From an uncultured bacterium (GTDB lineage: Bacteria > Pseudomonadota > Alphaproteobacteria > Sphingomonadales > Sphingomonadaceae), in contig CALOGB020000126.1 of assembly GCA_942636505.2 (NCBI GenBank), positions 124,001-188,000 on the forward strand: 64,000 nucleotides of DNA. The letters run 5' to 3'. How positions within the stretch are numbered: the stretch's first letter is position 1; the number at the start of each line of letters is the position of its first letter. The notes below the pieces were generated by a model. It saw only the letters and a program-made list of their open reading frames with translations. It did not search any database and was not told the DNA's origin. The position numbers and the translations under genes were made by a program. Of the stretch, positions 1 to 8,180 are shown one piece after another.

Positions 1-68
1 TGCTCAAGGGCTAAGGCAACCGCAACGCGGGCGGATCGTTGAGCCCCCGTAACAGGAGGGTTTTCCAG

Positions 69-461
69 ATGCCGTTGTTTTCCACGCCCACGCAATTCGC
101 CGCGCTCGCACTGATCTTCATCGCCGGCTGGCTGTTCGGATTGGCGAGCCATCCCGGTGGCAAGAAGTGGAAGGCGCGCTATCACGCCGAACGTGACGCG
201 CACGCGGTCGCCAAGAAGGATGCCGACATCCGCGCCGCCGCCGCCGAAAAGCGTGCGGTCGAGGCCGAGCATGAGAATGCGCGCCTCGTAAAGGCCACGC
301 CGGTGGTGCCAGTCGCACCCGTGACGACGACCCGTGCGCCGGTCGAGGATCGCTCGATCTTCGTGTCGCCTGACACGCGTCCCATAGCCGCGTCGTCGGC
401 CCGCCCGGCCTATAATAATGATGGCACGAAGCGCGGCTGGTTCGACTTCGACCGTCGTTAA
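69..461 (+). CDS. Small membrane-anchored hypothetical protein (130 aa)
   Basis: I do not recognise a family. The protein has one N-terminal hydrophobic segment (about residues 9-25, ALALIFIAGWLFGL), then a highly charged Lys/Ala/Glu-rich stretch (about 30-78) that looks helical and possibly coiled-coil, then a Val/Pro/Thr-rich linker and a short aromatic tail ending GWFDFDRR. That suggests a single-pass inner-membrane protein. An AGGAGG at 54-59 lies 9 bases before the ATG at 69 and fixes this start; an upstream in-frame TTG at 39 is less likely because it precedes that ribosome binding site. It ends just before a strong hairpin shared with the convergent gene. Confidence 0.75.
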   Translation: MPLFSTPTQFAALALIFIAGWLFGLASHPGGKKWKARYHAERDAHAVAKKDADIRAAAAEKRAVEAEHENARLVKATPVVPVAPVTTTRAPVEDRSIFVSPDTRPIAASSARPAYNNDGTKRGWFDFDRR

Positions 462-467
462 TATCTT

Positions 468-501
468 AAGGCGGCCCACTCACCACCGAGCGGGCCGCCT
501 T
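468..501. terminator. Bidirectional hairpin terminator
   Basis: Ten-base perfect inverted repeat (AAGGCGGCCC at 468-477 and its complement at 492-501) with a 14-base loop. It lies between two convergent genes. The arms begin with AA and end with TT, so each strand gets a short A/T flank, but there is no long U tract. Confidence 0.7.
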
Positions 502-509
502 ATCGAAGC

Positions 510-866
510 CTATTGGTAATGTGCGACGTTCTCGAACCCGGTGTTCGTCTTCGCCATCTTGACCAGCTTTCTAGCGTAGGACCGCACGTGCCGGTCGAAG
601 CGCGTATCGTTGTAGACGCCGCGCCAGATATACTCGTCGCGGTCCAGTATCGCAGCAAGCGCGGCGGTAAACGTCGCTTGGCTGTCCGCGACGCCTTTGC
701 GGCTCATCAGCGCACAGACCATTTCCTCGGCTGATGCCTTGTCGCAGTCATCCTGCAATTCACGGCCGCCACGCTCGGCCACAACCTGCTCGGAGCGTGC
801 GGCAATCCCCCGTGCGTCCAGCCATTTGCGGACCGCGTCGCCGTCCCAGTCCTTTTTGTCCGCCAA
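510..866 (-). CDS. Hypothetical protein (118 aa)
   Basis: Unrecognised soluble protein, rich in charged residues and Ala, with no signal peptide or membrane segment. Sequence features are an N-terminal DxDAVRKWLDARG helix and a basic C-terminal part (RHVRSYARKLVKMAK). The start is a TTG at 866 preceded by GGAG at about 8 bases, so a downstream ATG start is possible. It begins 24 bases after the PnuC-family gene on the same strand and could be the last cistron of the TPP-riboswitch operon. Nothing in the protein itself links it to thiamine. Confidence 0.55.
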   Translation of the reverse strand: MADKKDWDGDAVRKWLDARGIAARSEQVVAERGGRELQDDCDKASAEEMVCALMSRKGVADSQATFTAALAAILDRDEYIWRGVYNDTRFDRHVRSYARKLVKMAKTNTGFENVAHYQ

Positions 867-890
867 CGCCCGATCTCCGTTTCGCGCACA

Positions 891-1448
891 CTAGCCGGTG
901 GAGCGCGCCTGCCAGCGCCGATATCCGATCACGGCCAGCACGACCATCGCCGCGTACAGGCCGGCAGTGAGCATGAGACCCTTGTAGGCGAACATCCCGA
1001 CATACAGGACGTCCACCGCGATCCACAGCAGCCAGTTCGCCGCATGCCGTCGCGCGACCCAATATTGTGCGACCAGACTGAAGCTGCTGAGCGTCGCGTC
1101 GGCCCATGGCAATGCCGCGTCGGTGTAACGGCTCATGAACCAGCCGATCACGAGCGCCCCGACCGCTCCCGCGCCGAGACCCGCAACCGCACGTGATGGC
1201 CGCAACGGCTCGACGACGACATCGCCTTTATCGTTCTTGCCGCGCGCCCAGGCCAGCCAGCCATAGACGATCGCGATCGCGAACAACGCCTGGAGCACCA
1301 TGTCCGCATAGAGCCGTACGTCGAGGAACAGCTTGAAGTAGAGCGCACAGGCGACGAAATTGACCGGCCAGCACAGCATGTTGCGCTTGGCGGTCAGCCA
1401 TATCCCGGCAAAACTCACGACGACCGCAACGATCTCCAGCGGCGTCAT
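891..1448 (-). CDS. pnuT: PnuC-family vitamin transporter, probably thiamine (PnuT type)
   Basis: Integral membrane protein of about 185 residues with hydrophobic segments spread along its length, as expected for the PnuC/SWEET-like family of facilitators. It carries a WLAW motif (about residues 64-67) and a second signature W139-L-L-W142-I-A-V-D146, i.e. WxxWxxxD. From memory of the family, nicotinamide riboside PnuC proteins carry Asn at the last position and thiamine PnuT proteins Asp, so the Asp favours thiamine. The ATG at 1446-1448 overlaps the stop of the kinase gene by 4 bases (ATGA), which decides this start. It lies in an operon headed by a TPP riboswitch, the main reason for calling the substrate thiamine. 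The substrate is inferred; the family is clear. Confidence 0.85.
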   Translation of the reverse strand: MTPLEIVAVVVSFAGIWLTAKRNMLCWPVNFVACALYFKLFLDVRLYADMVLQALFAIAIVYGWLAWARGKNDKGDVVVEPLRPSRAVAGLGAGAVGALVIGWFMSRYTDAALPWADATLSSFSLVAQYWVARRHAANWLLWIAVDVLYVGMFAYKGLMLTAGLYAAMVVLAVIGYRRWQARSTG

Positions 1449-2578
1449 GACAGCTCGATCCGGCGCAGAAAGTCCTGGCCCGGAGGCGAAAAGAACCACG
1501 CCGCATGGTCGATCAGATAATCATCCCAAGCCATGGCGGCGGACGCGGTGTCGGCCACGACGGCGGTGAAGTAATCGGCCTCCGACAGCGCGAATTCAAC
1601 ATGGACCAGCGGTAGCACGGACACGATCGCGGCGATCTCCGCCCGGCTCAGCGGTAGGACGGTGGCATAGCCCCCCAACAGCGCCAGCGCCGTCTCGGGA
1701 TCGGCGATCACGTCGTCCGCCCCCTGTCCCAGATCCAGCCACCGCACCGCCGTCCGCTCGATCGCCGTCGCGATATCGTGAACGGCGTTCGTGCGGTCCG
1801 CCAACCCGAAGTCGAACACGGTCCGCACCGCGCCCTCTCGCGTCCAGAGAAGGTTGGAAGGATGCCAGTCGTTGTGCGTCCACAACGGCGTCTGTTTCGC
1901 AAGAAGCGACGACAGGTTGCTATCGGCCTGCTCGAACAATCGCGCGAGTTGCGCCTGCCACGGCCGGTCCGCGAGGAACGCGGCCAGCGCAGGGCGGGCG
2001 GCAACATATGCGCTCGCCGCAGCCAGCGGATCGGCGGCAGCGAGTATCGTGAAACTCGAAACCAAGGGTTGTCGGCGTCGCGCTGGCGCATCGAACCCGC
2101 GCGCCGCGGCGTGCACTTCCGCTAACGCCACGCCGGCGGCATGGACGTGGTCGAGCGACAGGAACGGCGTCCAAGACAGCCGATCGCGATACAGATCCTC
2201 GCCTGGCGCTTGACGGTGCAGTTCGTACGACCACGGACCGATCGCGACGGCGCTCTCGCCCCCTGCAGTCGCGATCACTTCGGGCACCGACACGCCCGCA
2301 CCGGCGAGATGCGCGATGAACGCGTGCTCCTCGGCTAACCCTTCGACCGTGCGGACAAGGTGATGGTGCCGCTTCAATAGGAACGCGCCGTTCGTCGTGT
2401 GTGCCAGCGTCGCGGCGGAGAACGGTCTGGGGGAATGCCAGTGTAGCCCGGTCATCCGCCCCGCCGCTGGAAAATGCGCCAGCACCGCCTCGGCCTCGTC
2501 CGCAGCAATCGCGGGCCATGTCGGCGCCTCCAGCGTCGTACCCATGCCGTGGACCAGATGCTTCAGCTGCGACGCCAC
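1445..2578 (-). CDS. APH-fold small-molecule kinase, probable thiamine kinase
   Basis: Phosphotransferase of the aminoglycoside phosphotransferase/choline kinase superfamily (377 aa). The catalytic loop HNDWHPSN (residues 235-242; D237 as base, N242 for metal) and the FDFG motif (metal Asp about 256) are present, as is an N-terminal nucleotide-binding lobe. The GTG start at 2578 lies one base after the TonB receptor stop, and its stop overlaps pnuT, so the three genes are translationally coupled. In this riboswitch context the likely job is trapping imported thiamine by phosphorylation, as ThiK-type kinases do. Homoserine or choline kinase activity cannot be excluded from sequence alone. Soluble and cytoplasmic. 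Confidence 0.82.
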   Translation of the reverse strand: MASQLKHLVHGMGTTLEAPTWPAIAADEAEAVLAHFPAAGRMTGLHWHSPRPFSAATLAHTTNGAFLLKRHHHLVRTVEGLAEEHAFIAHLAGAGVSVPEVIATAGGESAVAIGPWSYELHRQAPGEDLYRDRLSWTPFLSLDHVHAAGVALAEVHAAARGFDAPARRRQPLVSSFTILAAADPLAAASAYVAARPALAAFLADRPWQAQLARLFEQADSNLSSLLAKQTPLWTHNDWHPSNLLWTREGAVRTVFDFGLADRTNAVHDIATAIERTAVRWLDLGQGADDVIADPETALALLGGYATVLPLSRAEIAAIVSVLPLVHVEFALSEADYFTAVVADTASAAMAWDDYLIDHAAWFFSPPGQDFLRRIELS

Positions 2579-2579
2579 C

Positions 2580-4916
2580 TCAGAACGCTCGCGAGATCGT
2601 CGCCATGACCGCCGCGCCGCTGCCGATGTAATAAGCGGGCGGCGAGCCGGCGATCACCGTGCCGTTGCGGCCGATCGTGTCCTGCGCATTGGTACTGACC
2701 GACTGCACGCCGGCCAGGACATGCGGATCGGTGACGTTGATCGCGTTGACGCGCAGGTCGGTGCGCTTGCCGTCGAGCCAGTCGGCGAGGTGAATGCCGA
2801 CCGACAGATCGAGCGTCGCATAGCCCTTGATGCGCTCGTCGTTCATGAAGCTCGCATATTGCCGACCGATATATTTCGACGCAACGCTGCCGAAGAAACG
2901 CCCGTCGTCGTAGATTCCGCCGGCGCCGAACTGGACGGTCGGGCTAGACACCGCGTGCTTGCCCCTAGTCGGCAGGAAGTCCGCGCCGACCGGCAGGTCG
3001 TCGTCGATCCGCGCGCGGAGATATTCGCCGGAAAGATACAGGCTGACACCCGCGACCGGGCGGTAGTCGATCTCCGCGTCGACGCCGTACGAGGTCTGGC
3101 CGCCCGCGTTGAGCGTCGCGTTGACCTGCGCACCGCCCTGGTCGATCACGGTGGCGAGCTGGCGATTGCGGAACTTGTAGTGGAAGCCGGTTACCGAGGC
3201 GGAGAGCTGCTCGCCGATGAAGCGGTAGCCGATCTCCTGCGAGACCGAATATTCGTTCTTCAGCGCGTTGGTGCCCTGCACGACCACTTCGCCACTAGAG
3301 TAGCTGTTGTAGAGCGTGAACTCGTTGGGCGTGCGGAAGTTGGTCGTGATGTTGGCGAACAGCTGCTGGCGATCGTCGATCCGGTAGTGGATCGCGGCGC
3401 GCGGCAACGCGGCGAAGCTGTCGTTGCGCACCTTGTCTTGTGGCCCAGGCAGATAATTGCGGCCGTTACGCAGGACGTTGACGCCCTTGAACCCGGCATC
3501 GATCGTCAGCCGCGGCGTCAGCGCGATGCTATCGGCGAGGAAAAAGCCTTTCGTCACCGTCACGGTACGCTGGTTCTCATAGGCGAGCAGGCGCCCGTCG
3601 GCGGTGCGGATCGCCTTCGCGCGATAGCCCCAGCGATCGAACGGCTGCCCATCGGCGTCGATCGAGGTGTAGGACTGCGTGACGCGGTCGGTGCCGTAGT
3701 CGAACCAGAGTCCCGCCGTGAGCGTGTGCGCGCCGGTCCTGAAGGTGAGCTTGCTGACGTTGCCGGTGCGCATCTGGTCACCGGTATAGTTGCCTAGCAC
3801 CGTCGCAACGCCGTCGACTGCCCCCGGCAGCGCGATCGGCTGCGCCAGTTCCTCGGTGCCGAGGAAATTGCCTTCGGTGGTCAGCTGCGTGCCGTAGGGC
3901 GAATTACCGTAGCCGAACTGGAGATAAGTGGTGCTGTCGAGCGCCAGCCGGTCGTTCAGCACCAGATGCATCGGCGCGGAGGCGTAGAGATTGCGGAACG
4001 GCGCGCGGTACAGGCGCCAGTAGTTGGTGTTCCCCGCGGTGTAGCGCTTGTCGTAATTGAAGCCGCGACCCTGCGCGTTCCACTCGGCCAGCGTCGGGCT
4101 CGGGTAGCTCGACGAGTTCGCGTCGTTGTACGACAGCGCGAGGCTGGCGCGGTTGCCGGCACCCCATTCGCCCAGAATCTTGGCGTCGATATGCTGGCGC
4201 GTGTCGTAGCCGGCACCCCGCCAATTGTCCGCATGGGTATTCGAATAGGACAGGAACGCCTTCAGCCCGGTATTGCCGATCGTCCCGCTATCTACCCGGA
4301 AGAAACCGCGCCGCACCGCATAGCTGCCGAGCGACAGGTCGACCAGCGCACCGGGGCGCGCTTTCGGATCGTCGAGCGACAGCGACAACAGCCCGCCCGC
4401 GCCGCCGAGCGTCGGGGAATCGATATCGACCGACCCTTGCGCGAGCGAAATGCGCTTCAAATTCTCCGGATCGGCGAACTGCGACGGATAGGCATAATAA
4501 TAGCCGATGTCGTTCTGCGGCGCGCCTTCCATCAGCACGCCGATCTCGTCCTGGCCAAGCCCCCGCAACGTCAGGCTCGAACTCGTCGACAGGCCGTACG
4601 GGTCGCTTGACGCGACGTTCGCGCCCGGCAGCAGCGTGACGAGCTGGAACGCGTTGAGCGTCGGCGCCTGCTTGACGATGAAGTCGGCGGAGATCGCACT
4701 CTGCGCGCGCGGTACCTTCTGGTCGGGCAGCAAACCCGCCGGGTCCTGCTTGCCGACCACGCGGATTTCGGCGGGTTCGACCGGCTCGGAAGCAACCTGC
4801 GCGCTTGCACAGGATGCGGCAAGGCTTGCCGAGAGGGTCAGCGCTACTCGGAGAGCGGTACGGCCACGCGCTATAAGCGGGCGCGTCACAACAAAACCAG
4901 CAATAAAAAACGTCAC
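2580..4916 (-). CDS. TonB-dependent outer-membrane receptor, probable thiamine uptake
   Basis: About 778 residues: a signal peptide rich in Ala/Leu ending near ASCASAQ, a plug domain (about residues 65-180, with LTLRGLG and a LMEGAPQND segment) and a 22-strand-type barrel ending in Phe (ISRAF), as in this family. It should bring a scarce ligand across the outer membrane using TonB energy. A TPP riboswitch lies directly upstream, so thiamine or a phosphate ester is the likely ligand. Start choice is uncertain: GTG at 4922 overlaps the GGAG sequence, while GTG at 4916 sits 5 bases after it and is preferred; a GTG at 4889 is a third option. The kinase gene follows after one base. Confidence 0.9.
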   Translation of the reverse strand: MTFFIAGFVVTRPLIARGRTALRVALTLSASLAASCASAQVASEPVEPAEIRVVGKQDPAGLLPDQKVPRAQSAISADFIVKQAPTLNAFQLVTLLPGANVASSDPYGLSTSSSLTLRGLGQDEIGVLMEGAPQNDIGYYYAYPSQFADPENLKRISLAQGSVDIDSPTLGGAGGLLSLSLDDPKARPGALVDLSLGSYAVRRGFFRVDSGTIGNTGLKAFLSYSNTHADNWRGAGYDTRQHIDAKILGEWGAGNRASLALSYNDANSSSYPSPTLAEWNAQGRGFNYDKRYTAGNTNYWRLYRAPFRNLYASAPMHLVLNDRLALDSTTYLQFGYGNSPYGTQLTTEGNFLGTEELAQPIALPGAVDGVATVLGNYTGDQMRTGNVSKLTFRTGAHTLTAGLWFDYGTDRVTQSYTSIDADGQPFDRWGYRAKAIRTADGRLLAYENQRTVTVTKGFFLADSIALTPRLTIDAGFKGVNVLRNGRNYLPGPQDKVRNDSFAALPRAAIHYRIDDRQQLFANITTNFRTPNEFTLYNSYSSGEVVVQGTNALKNEYSVSQEIGYRFIGEQLSASVTGFHYKFRNRQLATVIDQGGAQVNATLNAGGQTSYGVDAEIDYRPVAGVSLYLSGEYLRARIDDDLPVGADFLPTRGKHAVSSPTVQFGAGGIYDDGRFFGSVASKYIGRQYASFMNDERIKGYATLDLSVGIHLADWLDGKRTDLRVNAINVTDPHVLAGVQSVSTNAQDTIGRNGTVIAGSPPAYYIGSGAAVMATISRAF

Positions 4917-4949
4917 GTCCACTCCAATCGGAGGGACGACGGGCCAGCC

Positions 4950-5048
4950 GCAGACCCTCCCTACGCCGGTATAAGCCGGATCAGGTTCAGCGGGTCATGG
5001 GCTGCTGCCCACCTCTCAGCCGCACATCAGCGGCCCCCCGGGGATACG
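4950..5048 (-). promoter_or_regulatory. TPP riboswitch (THI box)
   Basis: The minus strand carries the conserved core in order: a G-rich P1/P2 start, the GCCGC...GCGGC stem of P3, CTGAGA (plus-strand 5014-5019), a variable hairpin, GAACCTGAT (4980-4988), a CCGG/CCGG stem, and CGTAGGGA at the end. This matches the known thiamine pyrophosphate aptamer closely. Only about 25-30 bases separate it from the receptor start, and the GGAG ribosome binding site can pair with a CUCC four bases upstream of it (4930-4933). Control is therefore probably at translation initiation, with thiamine pyrophosphate shutting the operon off. Confidence 0.95.
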
Positions 5049-5349
5049 TGCCGCTTAGGCGGTTGGGCGAGTGGTGGAAAGGGCTATCGCGTTGATCTGG
5101 CTGGAGTGCCGCACGCGGTGCACCGGCGAACCTCCAGCCCCTCCCGAAGAATGGCGCGCAGCGGCCGGCCTACCCAGAAAACATGCTGTGAAAACAAGGT
5201 AGGCCGACCGCCTCGACTGCTCGATCGACGAGCACCGCCGGGGTCGACAAGGGAGCGCCAACGCCGCAACGGTATGACAAATACGTTGCGGCGCGGCATT
5301 TAGACTCATCGTGCCGTGAAATGTCTCGGCTAACGGCGTCGTCGGACGG
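5049..5349. other. Non-coding leader and promoter region of the thiamine operon
   Basis: No convincing gene. It must contain the promoter for the riboswitch transcript, but I cannot pick -10/-35 boxes with confidence. The one clear structure is a 12-base inverted repeat with one mismatch (5163-5174 and 5198-5209, GGCCGGCCTACC type arms) enclosing a 23-base A-rich spacer. Confidence 0.5.
5163..5209. repeat. 12-bp inverted repeat upstream of the TPP riboswitch
   Basis: Arms 5163-5174 and 5198-5209 are complementary at 11 of 12 positions, with nine consecutive perfect pairs (CGGCCTACC). The spacer is A/T-richer than its surroundings. It could be an operator or an upstream terminator hairpin; no T tract follows on either strand. 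Confidence 0.5.
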
Positions 5350-5685
5350 TCAGACGCGACCCTCGCGACGCTTGATCTCGCCCAGCAGCGCCTCGGCCAC
5401 CGGGTTGCCGACCTCGCCACCCGACTGGTCGTACGCGCCCGCAAGCTCCGCGTCCGTCGCGCCCTGCAACAACGCGTTCACCTCGGCGTTGAAGTCGTCG
5501 ACCTCGCCCGCCGCGGCATCGGCGGCGTCCTCGCTCGTCACGGCCGGCTCTGCTCCAGCAGCCGGGGCGTGTGCCATCACGGCATCCTGCTTGAAGACGT
5601 CGAAGGCTTCGGCGGCCTCGTTGCGCTCCTCGATCGCGATTTCGAGGCGGGTGAACAGATCGAGCTGCGGTGCGGTGTTTTCCAT
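5350..5685 (-). CDS. Acidic hypothetical protein (111 aa)
   Basis: Small soluble acidic protein with no recognised domain. The N-terminal half is helical and charged (LFTRLEIAIEERNEAAEAFDVFKQD), the middle is Ala/Glu/Asp-rich and low complexity, and the C-terminus contains NPVAEALLGEIKRREGRV. The ATG at 5685 is the natural start. It stands alone, pointing away from the acetyltransferase gene at 5871. Function unknown. Confidence 0.65.
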   Translation of the reverse strand: MENTAPQLDLFTRLEIAIEERNEAAEAFDVFKQDAVMAHAPAAGAEPAVTSEDAADAAAGEVDDFNAEVNALLQGATDAELAGAYDQSGGEVGNPVAEALLGEIKRREGRV

Positions 5686-5870
5686 TCCGCCAGCTTATCC
5701 GCGCGAACACGGTCCAGGCAACTCGTTCGCGCACGGCCGTCGGATGGAGGAGGAACGTACCAGGAATCTCTATGATCTGGAGCAACTCGTGAGACTTCCG
5801 GCCGGAACGTCCGTTCTGCCCTTCAAGCCACCGACCTGGACCCAGCGATCGGTTGCAGCAGGGAGAGAGC

Positions 5871-6272
5871 ATGACCGCGATCCGAGCCGCCGAACCCTAT
5901 GACCTGTCCCGGTTGATGGCGTTCGATTCCTTTCCCGGAGACCGGATCGCGGAGATCGTCGAGCGCCGTATGCTAGTAGCCGAGGTAGACGGCGTCATCG
6001 CAGGCTATATCGCGTGGCAGACCGGCGGATGCATCGGCAAGGACTATGTGAACAAACTGGTCGTCGATCCCGACTATCGTCGCCATGGCATCGCCCAATC
6101 GTTGATAGCCGAACTGAATTCGATCCTGAACGGCCGGGTTTTCATTTCGACCGGTGCCGACAACAGCGCAGCGGTCGGACTTTTGAGGCTTACCAACTGG
6201 CAACCGGCAGGGCAGATCGTCGGCTTACGTCCGGCAGACGAACCAGAAATCTTTTACTACCGCGATTTATGA
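5871..6272 (+). CDS. GNAT-family N-acetyltransferase
   Basis: A protein of 133 residues with the GNAT fold pattern: an N-terminal IRAAEPYDLSRL segment, a central beta strand (VNKLVVDPDYRRHGIAQSLI) holding the acetyl-CoA pyrophosphate loop of the R/Q-x-x-G-x-A type (RRHGIA), and a C-terminal NSAAVGLLRLTNWQ motif B. It transfers an acetyl group from acetyl-CoA to an unknown amine. A GGGAGAG just upstream supports the ATG at 5871 over an earlier in-frame ATG. No neighbour suggests its substrate. Confidence 0.88.
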   Translation: MTAIRAAEPYDLSRLMAFDSFPGDRIAEIVERRMLVAEVDGVIAGYIAWQTGGCIGKDYVNKLVVDPDYRRHGIAQSLIAELNSILNGRVFISTGADNSAAVGLLRLTNWQPAGQIVGLRPADEPEIFYYRDL

Positions 6273-6402
6273 TTCGAAAATTCGGCCGCCGCGTAAGGTA
6301 GCGATACCGCTTTTCACGATTATTGGGCCGAGACGGTATTTTTGCGCGACTAGTCGAAGAGACGACTTCTGTAGTCAGACGTTGCGGTCGGTATATTCGG
6401 AT

Positions 6403-6546
6403 ATGCCACAACGGATGCTAAATCCCGATCAACGGCTTCGCGAGCATCTTGAGGATGCCTTGGTGGAGGCGGATGCGCTTGGCCAGACCGTCGTCGCCGC
6501 GCTGATCTCCGAGGCGCTCGATGCAATGACATACTCACGACCTTAA
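6403..6546 (+). CDS. Small hypothetical protein (47 aa)
   Basis: Short reading frame from ATG 6403 to TAA 6544-6546 encoding a compact, probably helical, acidic peptide (LREHLEDALVEADALGQ then TVVAALISEALDAM). The composition is protein-like and hydrophobic positions are spaced as in an amphipathic helix pair. An alternative ATG lies at 6415. No strong ribosome binding site is visible. The surrounding 270 bases are lower in GC than the genes on either side. Confidence 0.5.
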   Translation: MPQRMLNPDQRLREHLEDALVEADALGQTVVAALISEALDAMTYSRP

Positions 6547-6656
6547 GGGATCGTAGAACGAAGCCTGTGTGTTGGGCGACAATGATACCGCAATTCCCGC
6601 AAGCTTCGAACGTCCCGTCGCTACAATCCTGGTCGGAGGCGCCTCGCGTTCGTCGG

Positions 6657-8084
6657 ATGAACGCAGCCGACATCCGACCAAGCGGGCGTTACGTTCTCTG
6701 CTGGCTGCAACAGGCGTTGCGTGCCCGCGACAATCCGGTGATCGACGCGGCTATCCGTCTCGGCACCGATCTTGGCCTGCCAGTCCTCGTCTACCACGGA
6801 CTGCGCGACGATTACCCCTACGCGTCCGATCGCCTGCACCGCTTCATTCTGGGTGCGAGCCGCGATCTCGCGCGCGACTGCCGACAGCGCGGTCTTGCCT
6901 GCGTCCAGCATGTCGACCGCGACGACGCACGCGAAAGGGGTCTGGTCTACCGTCTGGCCGCCGACAGCGCCGCGGTGTTCGTCGAGGACCAGCCGACCTT
7001 CGTCGCGCGCTGGCAGTCGGACCGTGTCGCCGCCCGCACCGAAGCCGCGATGTTCGCGGTCAATGCCGCATGCTTGGTACCCCCCGCGCTGCTCGGCTAC
7101 GGCATCGGCTCGACCACAGCGTTCCGGCGCCAGCACGAGGCAGTGCGTGCGGATTGGCTGGCGACCGACGACCTTCAGGCGGACATTGCCGCGTATGACG
7201 GCCCCCTGCCCTTCACGTCCGATCGACTTGAGTCATGCAGCGATGACGACCTTGACCGTCTGGTCGAAAGCGCGGCGATCGATCATTCGCTTGCGCTCAG
7301 TCCGGACTTCCCGGCCGGTCGCGACGGTGCGCTAAGCAAGCTCGAACGGCTGATGGACACGGTGCTGCCGACCTATGCGACGACCCGTAACGATGCGACC
7401 AAGCCGGTCGGTGCGAGCATGCTCTCGCCCTATCTGCATTTCGGCGTGATCGGCCCACGCGAAGTTATGGCCACCGTCGAAGCCGCCGACGCACCCGCCG
7501 CCGCCAAGACCAAATTCGCCGACGAACTGCTGACATGGCGCGAATGGTTCCACTACCAGGCTCGCGCGCTTCCCTCACCCGAGCGCTACGATCGCGTCTC
7601 GGAATGGGCCCGCGAATCGCTCGTCGAGCACGCGTCCGACCCACGTCCCGAAGTGGAAACGCTCGCCGACCTGCTCAACGGGACCACGCATGACGAGACC
7701 TGGAACGCCTGCCAGCGCCAGTTCCTGGTCGATGGCTGGATGCACAATAATCTGCGCATGTACTGGGCCAAGCGGATCATCGCGCTGACGCCCGATCCCG
7801 AGACCGCATGGGCGACCGCCTGTTACCTGAACGATCGCCTCAGTCTCGACGGGCGCGATCCGTCGACCTACGGCAACATCGCGGCGTCGTTCGGTGCAGG
7901 ATCGCCCGGCCGCGACGGGCCGCCGATCTACGGCAAGGTGCCGACGCGGTCGGATGGCTCGACCCGGCACCGCGACGGTGGCCCTGAGTGGCTTCGTGCC
8001 GCCGCAACGCGTACCGCGCCCGAACCTACGCTGCCGTCGAGCCTGCCGTCCGCACTTTACCTTACGGGCGAACTGCCCATCTAA
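6657..8084 (+). CDS. phrB: Class II-type deoxyribodipyrimidine photolyase
   Basis: FAD-dependent, light-driven DNA repair enzyme splitting cyclobutane pyrimidine dimers (475 aa from this start). The N-terminal Rossmann-like domain begins GRYVLCWLQQALRARDNP, typical of class II photolyases. The C-terminal FAD domain has LSPYLHFG, FADELLTWREWFHY, THDETWNACQRQF, GWMHNNLRMYWAKRI and a LNDRLSLDGRDPSTYG segment, all characteristic of the class II branch. A GGAGG lies 17 bases before the ATG at 6657, further than ideal, so the exact start is uncertain. It is a stand-alone gene followed by an MFS transporter. Confidence 0.9.
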   Translation: MNAADIRPSGRYVLCWLQQALRARDNPVIDAAIRLGTDLGLPVLVYHGLRDDYPYASDRLHRFILGASRDLARDCRQRGLACVQHVDRDDARERGLVYRLAADSAAVFVEDQPTFVARWQSDRVAARTEAAMFAVNAACLVPPALLGYGIGSTTAFRRQHEAVRADWLATDDLQADIAAYDGPLPFTSDRLESCSDDDLDRLVESAAIDHSLALSPDFPAGRDGALSKLERLMDTVLPTYATTRNDATKPVGASMLSPYLHFGVIGPREVMATVEAADAPAAAKTKFADELLTWREWFHYQARALPSPERYDRVSEWARESLVEHASDPRPEVETLADLLNGTTHDETWNACQRQFLVDGWMHNNLRMYWAKRIIALTPDPETAWATACYLNDRLSLDGRDPSTYGNIAASFGAGSPGRDGPPIYGKVPTRSDGSTRHRDGGPEWLRAAATRTAPEPTLPSSLPSALYLTGELPI

Positions 8085-8180
8085 CCCGAGCGCGCGTCGC
8101 CGCCCGCTAACGACGCTCGACCCATTCACCTGCAAGCATGGCGCGCCCGTCAGGCGCAGCGCCGTACACCGGAATTGACC

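Noticed and set aside
1..68. 3' end of an upstream gene (possible CTC AAG GGC TAA at 3-14)
   Set aside because: Only a few codons would be visible, too little to support a gene call.
2397..3797. A 466-codon open frame opposite the thiamine-operon receptor
   Set aside because: Antisense to TonB receptor barrel sequence; no signal or domain in the product.
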